Assembly: GCA_910574635.1 (NCBI GenBank)
Contig: CAJTCG010000003.1
Coordinates: 1 to 64,000, forward strand
DNA length: 64,000 nt
Source: Oscillospiraceae bacterium
Lineage (GTDB): Bacteria > Bacillota > Clostridia > Oscillospirales > Oscillospiraceae
Direction of reading: 5' to 3'
Positions 43,294 to 52,018 of the stretch are shown in pieces. Position 1 is the stretch's first letter; each line of letters begins with the position of its first letter. The notes under the pieces are model-generated. The model searched no databases. It worked only from the letters and a program-made list of their open reading frames with translations, and was not told the origin of the DNA. The position numbers were made by a program, and so were the translations under genes.

Positions 43294-45066
43294 TTGAGCG
43301 GCAAAGTTGTTAAAGTTTCCGGGCCGCTGGTGGTCGCCACGGGCCTGTCCAACGCCAACATGAGCGACGTGGTCCGCGTCGGCCCCCAGCGCCTGATCGG
43401 CGAGATCCTGACCATGAAGGGCGACGCCGCCTCCATCCAGGTCTATGAGGAAACCTCCGGCCTGGGCCCCGGCGCCGTCGTCGAAACCACCGGCGCGCCC
43501 ATGAGCGTGGAGCTGGGCCCCGGCATGATCGAGGGCATCTATGACGGCATCCAGCGCCCGCTGGAGAAAATCATGGAGAAGGTCCACGGCAACAATATCA
43601 CCCGCGGCGTGGAGGTCTCCCCCCTGGATCACGAAAAAAAGTGGGACTTCACCGCCACGGTGAAAGCCGGGGACAAGGTGATTGGCGGCGACGTCATCGG
43701 CACCGTCCCCGAGACGGCCGTGGTGCTCCACAAAATCATGGTGCCCCCCAACCTGAAAGGCACCATCAAGTCCGTCCAGAGCGGCAGCTACAAGGTCACG
43801 GACACCGTGGCCACCCTCACCACCGAGGACGGCAGGGACGTGCCCCTGACCATGGTCCAGAAGTGGCCCGTGCGTGTGGGCCGTCCCTATGAGAAGAAAT
43901 ACTCCCCCGAGCGTCCCCTGTGCTCCGGCCAGCGGATCATCGACACCATGTTCCCCATCGCCAAGGGCGGCACCGCCGCCGTTCCCGGCCCCTTCGGCTC
44001 CGGCAAGACCGTGGTCCAGCACCAGCTGGCCAAGTGGTCCGACGTGGACATCGTGGTCTACATCGGCTGCGGCGAGCGGGGCAACGAGATGACCGACGTT
44101 CTGCGGGAGTTCCCCGAGCTGAAGGACCCCCGCACCGGCGAGTCGCTGATGAAGCGGACGGTGCTGATTGCCAACACCTCCGATATGCCCGTGGCGGCCC
44201 GTGAGGCTTCCGTCTACACCGGCATTACCATCGCGGAGTACTTCCGGGACATGGGCTATGACGTGGCCGTCATCGCCGACTCCACCTCCCGCTGGGCCGA
44301 GGCCCTCCGCGAGATGTCCGGCCGCCTGGAGGAGATGCCCGGCGAAGAGGGCTACCCCGCCTACCTCTCCTCCCGCCTGGCCCAGTTCTACGAGCGGGCC
44401 GGGTCTGTCGAGTGCATCGGCTCCGACGAGCGCCGGGGCAGCCTGACCGCCGTGGGCGCCGTGTCGCCTCCGGGCGGCGACCTCTCCGAGCCCGTGTCCC
44501 AGGCCACCATGCGCATTGTCAAGGTCTTCTGGGCCCTGGACGCGTCCCTGGCCTATAAGCGCCACTTCCCCGCCATCAACTGGCTGAACTCCTATTCCCT
44601 GTATCTGGACACCCTCAAGCCCTGGTTCGACGAGAACTTCGGCGAGGACTTCATGAAGGACCGGAGCAAGGCCATGAGCATCCTCCAGCAGGAGGCCAGC
44701 CTGAACGAAATCGTCCAGCTGGTCGGCAAGGACGCCCTGTCCCCCGCCGACCAGCTGACCCTGGAAGTGGCCCGGATGGTCCGGGAGGACTTCCTCCAGC
44801 AAAACGCCTTCACCGACATCGACGGCTATTCCAGCTATGACCGCCAGGGCAAGCTCCTGGCGCTGATCCTCCGCTATGAGGCTCTGTGCCGGGACGCCAT
44901 CGCCAAGGGGGCGGACGTGATGAAGCTCTTTGACATTCCCGTCCGGGAGAAGATCGGCCGGGCCAAGAGCGTCCCCGCCGACGAGTATGTCAAGGTCTAT
45001 GAGGAAATCGGGACCGAGATGGAGGCGCAGATCGCCGAGATCGCCGCCCAGGGAGGTGACCAGTAA
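43294..45066 (+). CDS. ntpA: V-type ATPase catalytic subunit A
   Basis: 590 residues. P-loop GPFGSGKT near residues 232-239, catalytic Glu in [11 protein letters not shown], and [20 protein letters not shown], all diagnostic. The V-type insert of about 80 residues after the N-terminal barrel is present. TTG start at 43294 with AAGAAGG 8 nt upstream. Stop overlaps the B subunit start. Confidence 0.96.
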   Translation: MSGKVVKVSGPLVVATGLSNANMSDVVRVGPQRLIGEILTMKGDAASIQVYEETSGLGPGAVVETTGAPMSVELGPGMIEGIYDGIQRPLEKIMEKVHGNNITRGVEVSPLDHEKKWDFTATVKAGDKVIGGDVIGTVPETAVVLHKIMVPPNLKGTIKSVQSGSYKVTDTVATLTTEDGRDVPLTMVQKWPVRVGRPYEKKYSPERPLCSGQRIIDTMFPIAKGGTAAVPGPFGSGKTVVQHQLAKWSDVDIVVYIGCGERGNEMTDVLREFPELKDPRTGESLMKRTVLIANTSDMPVAAREASVYTGITIAEYFRDMGYDVAVIADSTSRWAEALREMSGRLEEMPGEEGYPAYLSSRLAQFYERAGSVECIGSDERRGSLTAVGAVSPPGGDLSEPVSQATMRIVKVFWALDASLAYKRHFPAINWLNSYSLYLDTLKPWFDENFGEDFMKDRSKAMSILQQEASLNEIVQLVGKDALSPADQLTLEVARMVREDFLQQNAFTDIDGYSSYDRQGKLLALILRYEALCRDAIAKGADVMKLFDIPVREKIGRAKSVPADEYVKVYEEIGTEMEAQIAEIAAQGGDQ

Positions 45067-46451
45067 TGATTCGTGAATACAAAACCGTAGAGGAAATCGT
45101 CAGCCCGCTGATGATGGTCCGCATGGTGGAGAACGTCACCTACAACGAGCTGGTGGAGGTGGAGCTCCACGACGGCACCACCCGCCGGGGCCAGGTGCTG
45201 GAGGTCAACGGCGACACCGCCGTGGTCCAGCTCTTTGAGTCCGCCGCCGGCATCAACATGGCCGACGCCAAGGTCCGCTTCCTGGGCCATCCCCTCCAGC
45301 TGGGCGTGTCCGGCGACATGCTGGGCCGGGTCTTCAACGGCATGGGCCGCCCCATCGACGGCGGACCCGACATCCTGCCGGAGGAGTACCGGGACATCGA
45401 CGGCCTGCCCATGAACCCCGCCGCCCGGGACTATCCCAACGAGTTCATCCAGACCGGCGTGTCTACCATCGACGGCTTGAATACCCTGGTCCGCGGGCAG
45501 AAGCTGCCCATCTTCTCCGGCTCCGGCCTGCCCCACGCCAACCTGGCGGCTCAGATCGCCCGGCAGGCCAAGGTGCTGGGAGACGAGAGCGCCAACTTCG
45601 CCGTGGTCTTTGCCGCCATCGGCATCACCTTCGAGGAGTCGGAGTTCTTCGTCAACGAGTTCAAGCGCACCGGCGCCATTGACCGTACCGTGCTGTTTTC
45701 GAACCTGGCCAACGACCCGGCGGTCGAGCGTATCGCCACGCCCCGTATGGCGCTGACCGCCGCGGAGTACCTGGCCTTTGAGAAAGACATGCACGTCCTG
45801 GTCATCATGACCGACATCACCAACTACGCCGAGGCCCTCCGCGAGGTCTCCGCCGCCAAGAAGGAGGTCCCGGGCCGCCGCGGCTTCCCCGGCTACCTGT
45901 ATACGAACCTGGCGACGCTGTACGAGCGGGCCGGCCGCCAGCTGGGGAAGAAGGGCTCCATTACCCTGATTCCCATTCTGACCATGCCCGAGGACGACAA
46001 GACCCACCCCATCCCCGACCTGACGGGCTATATCACCGAGGGCCAGATCATCCTGGCCCGGTCCCTGTACCGCCAGGGCATCCATCCCCCCGTGGACGTG
46101 CTGCCCTCCCTGAGCCGTTTGAAGGACAAGGGCGTGGGTAAGGGCAAGACCCGGGAGGACCATGCCGACACCATGAACCAGCTCTTCGCGGCCTACTCCA
46201 CCGGCAAGGACAACAAGGAATTGATGTCCATCCTGGGCGAGGCGGCCCTGACTCCCACGGACCTGCTGTACGCCAAGTTCGCCGACGAGTTCGAGCGGCG
46301 CTACGTGAACCAGGGCTATGAGGAAAACCGGTCCATCGAGGAGACGCTGAACCTGGGCTGGGAGCTCCTCAGCATCCTGCCCAAGGCGGAGCTGAAGCGC
46401 ATCAAGCCGGAGCTGATCGAGAGGTACTGGCCGAAAAAAGACGAGCAGTAA
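45066..46451 (+). CDS. ntpB: V-type ATPase non-catalytic subunit B
   Basis: 461 residues. F1/V1 nucleotide-binding fold without a true P-loop ([19 protein letters not shown]). Signature [20 protein letters not shown] is present. ATG at 45066 overlaps the TAA of the A gene by 1 bp; GGAGGTGACC upstream. Confidence 0.96.
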   Translation: MIREYKTVEEIVSPLMMVRMVENVTYNELVEVELHDGTTRRGQVLEVNGDTAVVQLFESAAGINMADAKVRFLGHPLQLGVSGDMLGRVFNGMGRPIDGGPDILPEEYRDIDGLPMNPAARDYPNEFIQTGVSTIDGLNTLVRGQKLPIFSGSGLPHANLAAQIARQAKVLGDESANFAVVFAAIGITFEESEFFVNEFKRTGAIDRTVLFSNLANDPAVERIATPRMALTAAEYLAFEKDMHVLVIMTDITNYAEALREVSAAKKEVPGRRGFPGYLYTNLATLYERAGRQLGKKGSITLIPILTMPEDDKTHPIPDLTGYITEGQIILARSLYRQGIHPPVDVLPSLSRLKDKGVGKGKTREDHADTMNQLFAAYSTGKDNKELMSILGEAALTPTDLLYAKFADEFERRYVNQGYEENRSIEETLNLGWELLSILPKAELKRIKPELIERYWPKKDEQ

Positions 46452-46464
46452 GGAGGGGTGAGCC

Positions 46465-47178
46465 ATGGCGAATATCACGGTAAGCCCCACCCGGATGGAG
46501 CTCACCCGCCTGAAGGGCAAGCTGCGCACCGCCCAGCGGGGCCACAAGCTGCTGAAAGACAAGCGGGATGAGCTGATGAAGCAGTTCCTGGAGACGGTCC
46601 GGGAGGTCCGGGCCCTCCGGGCCGAGGTGGAGGAGGAGCTGATGAGGGTCCACGGGGCCTTCACGGTGGCCTCCGCCCTGATGAGCTCCGAGGCTATGGA
46701 GCAGGCCCTGCTGTACCCGAAGCAGAGCGTGGTCCTGACCCAGACCACCCAGAATATCATGTCCGTCAACGTGCCGGTGTACGACTTCCAGACCCAGACC
46801 CGGTCGGACTCCGACATCTATCCCTACGGCTTCGCGGCCACGTCCGGCGAGCTGGACACGGCGGTGGACGCGCTGGGGAAGGTGTTCCGCAAGCTCTTGA
46901 AGCTGGCGGAGATTGAGAAGTCCGCCCAGCTGATGGCGGAGGAGATTGAGAAGACCCGGCGGCGGGTCAACGCACTGGAGTATGTGATGATTCCCAATAC
47001 CCAGGAGGCGATCCGGTATATCAACATGAAGCTGGATGAAAACGACCGCGCAACCACCATCCGGCTTATGAAGGTGAAGGACATGATTTTGAAGGAATCC
47101 CTGGAAGAGAAGCGGGCTGAAACCGCTAGAGCCATAAGGACTTTCGGGGATTCGAGTGAGGCGCCGTCAGAGGTTTAA
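46465..47178 (+). CDS. ntpD: V-type ATPase subunit D (central rotor shaft)
   Basis: 237 residues. Long coiled-coil protein with the family motifs NITVSPTRMELTRLKGKLRT and RRRVNALEYVMIPNTQEAIR. AGGAGGGGTG precedes the ATG. Last gene of the operon. Confidence 0.94.
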   Translation: MANITVSPTRMELTRLKGKLRTAQRGHKLLKDKRDELMKQFLETVREVRALRAEVEEELMRVHGAFTVASALMSSEAMEQALLYPKQSVVLTQTTQNIMSVNVPVYDFQTQTRSDSDIYPYGFAATSGELDTAVDALGKVFRKLLKLAEIEKSAQLMAEEIEKTRRRVNALEYVMIPNTQEAIRYINMKLDENDRATTIRLMKVKDMILKESLEEKRAETARAIRTFGDSSEAPSEV

Positions 47179-47227
47179 GGGGTAGTCATACCGTATTTTT
47201 ACCGCTTCTACGATGGGCCTAAAAGAG

Positions 47228-47272
47228 AGCAGGCGGTTTCCCATGGGACTAAATGGGAAACCGTCTGCTTTT
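47228..47272 (+). terminator. Terminator of the V-ATPase operon
   Basis: AGCAGGCGGTTTCCCAT and ATGGGAAACCGTCTGCTT form a 17-bp stem (one G-T pair), 8-nt loop, followed by TTAATTAG. The T-run is short. Confidence 0.75.
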
Positions 47273-47274
47273 AA

Positions 47275-47745
47275 TTAGTCATCATCTTGGTTTTTGCGTT
47301 TGCCAAATCCATATCCACCAAAAGCACCTGCTATTAAACCGCCTACCGAATAAGTAATTTTTTCTAGAATATCAGGATTATCTTTTAAAAGAACAATGAT
47401 TATAACAAAAAATGCTAATGCAAAAAAGACGAGAATGGCAGTATATATTTTTCTCTCATGTCGCTCCTTATAGTCATTTTGCATCTGCTCTCTTGCACCA
47501 TCAAGATAATTGGTGATATGCGATTCGTTAATCTTTTTTGCTACTTCATTTTCTTGGGAAAGATGACCAATGCCCATCATACCAAATTCTGAAATAACTA
47601 GTTTTTTAACAAGTTGCTTTGCTTCTTTAGGTAGATTCTCAATATCTTCAATAATAGTATCTACCTCGCTTGAATCATCATTTTGGGGAACCTCTGGGGA
47701 AGAAGCCAGATTTTTTAAAATTTTGTCAGATTCAGGTGTAGACAT
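47275..47745 (-). CDS. Two-helix membrane protein of unknown function
   Basis: 156 residues. Acidic N-terminal half (about 1-95), then two membrane segments near 100-120 (IYTAILVFFALAFFVIIIVL) and 130-148 (ITYSVGGLIAGAFGGYGFG), ending in a short charged tail. Low GC compared with its neighbours. No family recognised; the layout resembles small holin-like or effector-type membrane proteins of phage-defence loci, but that is only a shape comparison. Preceded by a small gene on the same strand. Confidence 0.6.
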   Translation of the reverse strand: MSTPESDKILKNLASSPEVPQNDDSSEVDTIIEDIENLPKEAKQLVKKLVISEFGMMGIGHLSQENEVAKKINESHITNYLDGAREQMQNDYKERHERKIYTAILVFFALAFFVIIIVLLKDNPDILEKITYSVGGLIAGAFGGYGFGKRKNQDDD

Positions 47746-47746
47746 T

Positions 47747-47956
47747 TCATTTTAATCCTTTCGTGGCCAAGTCAGTTATCACATAATGAGTGATATCTTT
47801 GTTCATCTGCCGTATAACTATTAACAGTTTTTTTGTGCAATGGGTTGAAAAGTCTTTTGCAATCTCAGCGCGTAGCATTGTATCATTTGGCTTTTGTTTA
47901 GAAGAGAACGAATGTTTATGATGTTTTACTAAAGACGAAGAATATATGTTAGCCAT
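47747..47956 (-). CDS. Small basic protein of unknown function
   Basis: 69 residues from the ATG at 47956 (AAGGAA 8 nt upstream). Contains HHKHSFSSKQKPNDTMLRAE and FSTHCTKKLLIVIRQMNKDI, basic and without membrane segments. Its stop lies 1 bp from the start of the membrane-protein gene, so the pair is probably one operon. AT-rich like the rest of this island. The frame is open to 47983. Confidence 0.5.
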   Translation of the reverse strand: MANIYSSSLVKHHKHSFSSKQKPNDTMLRAEIAKDFSTHCTKKLLIVIRQMNKDITHYVITDLATKGLK

Positions 47957-48476
47957 AAAAATATTCCTTCTTTTGGTCGACATAATTTAATGAACCTTTC
48001 TATAAATTGTAACACAATAATATATTTTCTGCAAGTTGAAAATATTGATATCTTAATATATATTGCTACTATATATAGATTGCATTTTAAGCTAATATGC
48101 CTATTGATATACAACTATCTGCAAAATTGTACAATCGTTCAGGAAGCAAACAAAGAAATATTTATTTGAGTTCTTCGCAATATAAAGATGGAACTGCTTG
48201 AGAGAAATCCCGGGCAGTACCATTTTTTGTGTCTACAAATTCCAAAAATTCCAAATCATTTGACCATATGCTTTTTTGATTGCCCTGAAATGAAATTTAA
48301 GTATCAAATGGAACGCACCAAAAGGATGTTTCAAAAACAAAAAGCAAGCTTTTGGGACGTGTCCAGAGGGGGGAGGGTGAAACGCTTTGAAAGGTATAGC
48401 TTTCCGGGCACACCACTTTCGGGACGGTTTCGGTGTTTGGTTTCATTTGAAAATCTAGTTGAGAGGAGCAAGTACA
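47957..48476. other. AT-rich gene-free stretch at the island edge
   Basis: 520 bp with no supported gene. The part 48000-48120 is very AT-rich with ATATATA-type runs; 48188-48476 is open on the plus strand but resembles nothing known. Probably the left flank of the recombinase unit. Confidence 0.4.
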
Positions 48477-49093
48477 ATGAAAGTCGGATATGTGAGGATA
48501 TCGACCAAGGAGCAGAACACGGCAAGACAGGATTTGCTCATGCAGGAATTAGGGGTTGAACGGGTATTCACGGATAAGGTCAGCGGAAAGAATCAGGAAA
48601 GGCCAGAACTGCGCAAGATGATGGATTTTGTGCGGGAGGGTGACAGTCTGACCGTAGAGAGTATTTCACGCTTTGCGAGGAATACCCGTGACTTGCTTGA
48701 CCTAACCGCAACACTGGACGCAAAAGGTGTGCAGTTCATAAGCAGGAAAGAAAACATTGATACCAGCACAGCGGCAGGAAAATTCATGCTGGCGGTCTTT
48801 GCGCTTTGGCTGAACTCGAACGGGATAACATATTGGAGCGTCAAGCCGAGGGAATCGCCATAGCCAAGGCAGAGGGCCGCATGACTGGCAGACCCAAGAA
48901 AGCGGTTGTTACTTTCGAGGGCGTTTACCTTGACGTGAAGGAGGGGAGGCTGTCAGCCAGCGCAGGAGCGAAACAGTTGGGAATTTCTCGCTCGAAGTGG
49001 AATCGAAAAGTAAAAAATTTTGTGGGTTGCTGGTGCATGGATAAATGGAGGTATCATAAATCAAGCAAGTATACTCAGATTCTAGGAATATAA
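48477..49093 (+). pseudogene. Serine recombinase (resolvase/invertase), frameshifted
   Basis: The first part reads MKVGYVRISTKEQNTARQDL with the catalytic Ser in RIST, then VESISRFARNTRDLLDL. Near 48805 one G is missing (GCGCTTT for GCGGCTTT), and the reading continues in another frame as ELERDNILERQAEGIAIAKA, GRMTGRPKK and the C-terminal HTH AGAKQLGISRSKWNRKV. The intact protein would be about 195 residues. GAGAGGAG precedes the ATG at 48477. All active-site residues are in the first part, so the truncated product would lack DNA-binding. Confidence 0.88.
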
Positions 49094-49219
49094 ATTTAGG
49101 CACCAGTAGAGGAAACCCGGTGGCCCTTGGGGGAAGGCTGCCGGGTTTTCGCTGTTTGAAGATTGCTTTTGCATTTTTGGCCTGTTGGGATATGATAATA
49201 ATAGGCTGGAGGGGTAGAG

Positions 49220-49424
49220 ATGGACATTCAAAAAATTCAATCACTATGCCAAAAATGTTCCTTGCGAGGTATGTGCGCAATGCGGAGAAAAGTTTTACAC
49301 AGATGAAGCTGCCGAACGGTTGGAAAGGTTGGTATCTGCGGCTAAACGGCTAACCTGTTTCGGCGGTTCATTATACCAGCTAAAAAAATTTCCATCGGGG
49401 TACCCCGATGTTGTTTGGCATTAG
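49220..49424 (+). pseudogene. YgiT-type zinc-finger antitoxin remnant
   Basis: ATG at 49220 after GGAGGGG. One base too many in the A-run at 49230-49236 throws the frame; corrected, it reads MDIQKFNHYAKNVPCEVCAQ, CGEKFYTDEAAERLERLVSA and ends at TAG 49422. The CxxC in PCEVCAQCGE and the DEAAERLE helix are typical of YgiT/MqsA-like antitoxins of type II toxin-antitoxin systems. The upstream CxxC is absent and no toxin gene is adjacent. Confidence 0.6.
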
Positions 49425-49435
49425 CCAAACAACAA
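49410..49435 (+). terminator. Hairpin 3' of the zinc-finger remnant
   Basis: TTGTTTGGC, loop ATTA, GCCAAACAA, then CAAAAACC. The downstream T-run is missing on the plus strand, so termination is weak; it could serve the minus strand. Confidence 0.45.
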
Positions 49436-49924
49436 AAACCATTGGATTGAAGTTGAGGTGTTTTTATGAGGCGATGTGTGATATGGGGAGCGGCAAGGGA
49501 ATACGAACATATCATTAACCAGGTAAAATTTGAGGAATGGAAGGGCAATGTGCAATGTGTGGCGGTATTGTCAAAAAGTAAAGCGCGCTATATTAAAAAG
49601 TTTGACGGCTACCCGCTCATTTGCAAAGAAGATTTAAAAAGCATAGCATTTGATTATCTGATTATTCCGCAGGGAAAGGATTATGAGGAAATTAAACTGG
49701 AAGCGTTAGCGCTGGGAATACCGAACAATAAAATTATTTCCAGCAGGGTATTCCAAATTCCATGCTTTGATTTTAAAAGATACGCATCCCTACGTGAAAA
49801 CCCGGTCACTATATTGTCAAATGATTGCTGGGGAGGGCTGGTATACCGGGAATTGGATTTACCGTTGTCCCTTTTCAGAAAAGTGCTGCTGGGATATAAC
49901 TTCGGCGGTTTCCACAAAAGCACA

Positions 49925-49953
49925 TTGAAACAGCAGGAGTCCTGTGCTATAAT
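49925..49953 (+). promoter_or_regulatory. Consensus promoter inside the cassette
   Basis: TTGAAA at 49925-49930, 17-bp spacer, TATAAT at 49948-49953. It lies 36 bp upstream of the GNAT ATG. Confidence 0.88.
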
Positions 49954-49988
49954 CGGCTCGACAAATCGGAATTTAAGGAGTTGTTGAA

Positions 49989-50477
49989 ATGGAGATTAGA
50001 TACATCACCAAAGATGATAATCCTCTTGAAATAAGCAAAATATATGAAAGTAGTTGGAAATACGCATATAAAAACATTATTCCTCAAAACTATCTTAATA
50101 GTATTCCAACGGGGCAATGGGCTAATAGTATCAATAAAATTGGTATGAATAACCTTGTTCTGATAGAACATGGGAGTCTTATAGGTACTGCAAGTTTCTG
50201 TAAATCAAGATGGGAAAAATACAGCGAATATGGAGAAATCGTTTCCATATATTTTTTGCCTGATTACATTGGAAAAGGATACGGTAGGTTATTGCTTAAC
50301 AAGTGTATTAAAGAATTAAAACAATGCGGATTTAGTAAAGTGCTTTTATGGGTTTTGGAGGATAATCATAGAGCAAGAAAATTTTATGAAAAAAACGGAT
50401 TTATTTATTCAGAAGTATTTCGGGATGATAATATCGGTGGGAAAGATATAAGAGAGGTATTGTATTTCCTTGTATAG
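49989..50477 (+). CDS. GNAT family N-acetyltransferase (cassette cargo)
   Basis: 162 residues. GNAT fold: N-terminal substrate region, beta-4 (EYGEIVSIYFLPDY) and the acetyl-CoA pyrophosphate loop in YIGKGYGRLLLNKCI near residues 93-107, then NHRARKFYEKNGFIYSEVF near 128-146 as motif B. It would acetylate a small molecule or a protein N-terminus; the substrate is unknown. AAGGAG is 7 nt ahead of the ATG. AT-rich. It is the sole gene of the mobile cassette, transcribed from its own promoter. A detoxification or resistance role is plausible but not shown. Confidence 0.92.
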   Translation: MEIRYITKDDNPLEISKIYESSWKYAYKNIIPQNYLNSIPTGQWANSINKIGMNNLVLIEHGSLIGTASFCKSRWEKYSEYGEIVSIYFLPDYIGKGYGRLLLNKCIKELKQCGFSKVLLWVLEDNHRARKFYEKNGFIYSEVFRDDNIGGKDIREVLYFLV

Positions 50478-50494
50478 ATAAATTCCAGTTTATT

Positions 50495-50528
50495 GGGTGG
50501 CCATCCAGTAATGGATGGCTGCCCGTTT
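50495..50528 (+). terminator. Terminator of the cassette gene
   Basis: GGGTGGCCATCCA, loop GTAA, TGGATGGCTGCCC: 13 bp with two G-T pairs, followed by GTTTTG. The ATG at 50515 is inside this hairpin, so the frame that begins there is not a gene start. Confidence 0.8.
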
Positions 50529-51139
50529 TGGATATTTTGACGAGTGGTTTGACGAAGCGGTCTTCAGCAACACTAATCTGAAAAGGGAGTTACCGTTTAC
50601 GTCACCTCTTATAAATATAGCTTGGCCAAGGGAATCCTTTTGTGAATTCATAAAGGACCCGCTTTTTTACCTGAGAAAACCGCTGCACATGGTGCGGGAC
50701 GGCGTTCCCCGGGAAAGCGCGTTTCCGATTGGAAGGCTTGGGGATGAGAACAGGAGCGTGGAATTACACTTTGTCCATTCAAGAAGCTCTCAGGAAGCGG
50801 AGGAGGATTGGAATCGAAGAGTAAAGAGAATCAATGAAGACAGGCTGTTTGTCAAATTTGCTTTTGAAGCCTCGGATCCAAGGCGGGAGGAGTACCTATC
50901 CGTATTCAGAAAGCTGACTTGCCCCAAAATATGCGCATACCCAGGAGAGACTGGCGAAAAGGATAAGGATGTTTTTTATTCAAGGATGTTTGAACGAGAT
51001 TGGTATGATGATAAATACTTGAAGATGAGGGAATTCAAAAATTGGTTTTTACAACCGGAAAACTTCACGAAAGCGGTGGATTTGCTCAAATTGCTAAATG
51101 GGGAAAAAGATTACCGCCGGGAAGAATAATCAATAAAAA

Positions 51140-51170
51140 GAAAGACCGCCGACGGCGGTCTTTCTTTTTT
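51140..51170 (+). terminator. Terminator after the DUF1919 gene
   Basis: AAAGACCGCC, loop GAC, GGCGGTCTTT, followed by CTTTTTT. Confidence 0.88.
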
Positions 51171-51244
51171 GGAGGTGACACCCGGATTTGAACCGGGGAA
51201 TCAGGGTTTTGCAGACCCTTGCCTTACCACTTGGCTATGTCACC
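51170..51244 (-). tRNA. tRNA-Cys (GCA)
   Basis: Minus strand acceptor GGTGACA pairs with TGTCACC, anticodon loop TCTGCAA, discriminator T and encoded CCA. Confidence 0.94.
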
Positions 51245-51425
51245 ATCTACACTGTATTATATGCGAACTCTCCGAAAAAGTCCACCCCTTTTTGAAAAAA
51301 ACTCAAAAATTTTTCCCGCCCGCCGGAACCCCGCCGCGAACGAAGCAATGCGGCGCAAAACCGGAGCCCCGGAACCCGGCGAAGCATCCGCAAGAGATGC
51401 GCAGCGGTTCCGGTGGGGAAGCGAA

Positions 51426-51487
51426 GGAATTCCCATCACCGCTCCGCTTCCGCCTTGCGGCGAAAACTCCGCTATGATGGGAATTCC
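51426..51487. repeat. Perfect 13-bp inverted repeat between tRNA genes
   Basis: GGAATTCCCATCA at 51426-51438 and TGATGGGAATTCC at 51475-51487 with a 36-nt GC-rich centre. It could be a small repeat or processing hairpin between tRNA-Cys and tRNA-Gly. Confidence 0.65.
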
Positions 51488-51492
51488 TGAGC

Positions 51493-51568
51493 TGGAGCGG
51501 GCAACGAGGCTCGAACTCGCTACCTCCACCTTGGCAAGGTGGCGCTCTACCAGATGAGCTATGCCCGC
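51493..51568 (-). tRNA. tRNA-Gly (GCC)
   Basis: Acceptor GCGGGCA pairs with TGCCCGC, anticodon loop TTGCCAA, CCA encoded. Confidence 0.95.
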
Positions 51569-51629
51569 ATATGGGGCACGCCGCATTCGTAAGGCGGCAA
51601 GCCGCCAACGACTGCGCAGTGCCCGCGTG

Positions 51630-51705
51630 TGGTGCCCAGAGCCGGAATCGAACCAGCGACACGTGGATTTTCAGTCCACTGCTCTACCAACTGAGCTATC
51701 TGGGC
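51630..51705 (-). tRNA. tRNA-Phe (GAA)
   Basis: Acceptor GCCCAGA pairs with TCTGGGC, anticodon loop CTGAAAA, CCA encoded. Confidence 0.95.
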
Positions 51706-51708
51706 AAG

Positions 51709-51785
51709 TGGCGACCCGGAACGGGCTCGAACCGTCGACCTCTAGCGTGACAGGCTAGCGTTCTAACCAACTGAACTACCGGGCC
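51709..51785 (-). tRNA. tRNA-Asp (GTC), second copy
   Basis: Same sequence as the plus-strand gene at 498-574 by inspection. Acceptor GGCCCGG, anticodon loop CTGTCAC, CCA encoded. Confidence 0.96.
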
Positions 51786-51821
51786 GTAACCTTGCGTGGA
51801 AGGGGCTTAAGAGTGGGGATC

Positions 51822-51898
51822 TGGTGGGAACAACTGGACTCGAACCAGTGACCCCCTGCTTGTAAGGCAGATGCTCTAACCAGCTGAGCTATGCTCCC
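51822..51898 (-). tRNA. tRNA-Val (TAC)
   Basis: Acceptor GGGAGCA pairs with TGTTCCC (one G-T pair), anticodon loop CTTACAA, CCA encoded. First tRNA of this minus-strand array. Confidence 0.94.
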
Positions 51899-52018
51899 AA
51901 GTCACCGCCCACGTCAAACGGCATTGACTAGTATACGAAAAGATTTCGGTTTTGTCAAGGCGTATTTCAAAATTTTTTGGTTTTTTCTGAAAATTCATCA
52001 CCGCCCCCGGAAGAACCC

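Larger units (their letters stand above)
49867..50589 (+). mobile_element. 723-bp non-autonomous insertion cassette carrying a GNAT gene
   Basis: Flanked by 8-bp direct repeats TTACCGTT (49859-49866 and 50590-50597). Inside these, terminal inverted repeats of 24 bp (49868-49891 and 50565-50588) agree at 21 positions; the outer 12, TCCCTTTTCAGA, are perfect. The only gene is a GNAT acetyltransferase with its own promoter and terminator. There is no transposase frame. The layout is that of mobile insertion cassettes moved in trans by a related insertion sequence. The 8-bp duplication fits several families (for example IS1595, IS66, ISL3), and I do not assign one. Confidence 0.92.
49466..51129 (+). 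pseudogene. DUF1919 gene interrupted by a mobile cassette
   Basis: The 5' part (49466-49866) encodes a Rossmann-like N-terminus (RRCVIWGAAREYEHIINQVK) and the DUF1919 opening VTILSNDCWGGLVYRELDLP. The 3' part (50598-51129) continues with TSPLINIAWPRESFCEFIKD, MVRDGVPRESAFPIGRLGDE and the C-terminus to TAA. Joining 49866 directly to 50598 gives 933 nt, exactly 311 codons with stop, in one frame, and restores LPFTSPLINIAW across the junction. DUF1919 proteins occur in exopolysaccharide and cell-surface glycan loci. The gene is inactivated by insertion, with an otherwise intact sequence. Confidence 0.9.

Noticed and set aside
43159..46817. Long minus-strand frames opposite the V-ATPase A and B genes
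   Set aside because: Antisense of well-identified subunits; composition is His/Gly-rich and without motifs.
48188..48559. 123-residue frame before the resolvase
   Set aside because: It runs out of frame into the resolvase start region, has no ribosome site and no recognisable domain.
50515..51129. 204-residue frame starting at ATG 50515
   Set aside because: The ATG is within the cassette terminator, and residues before the junction come from the inverted repeat region. Only 50598-51129 is real, as the 3' part of the DUF1919 gene.
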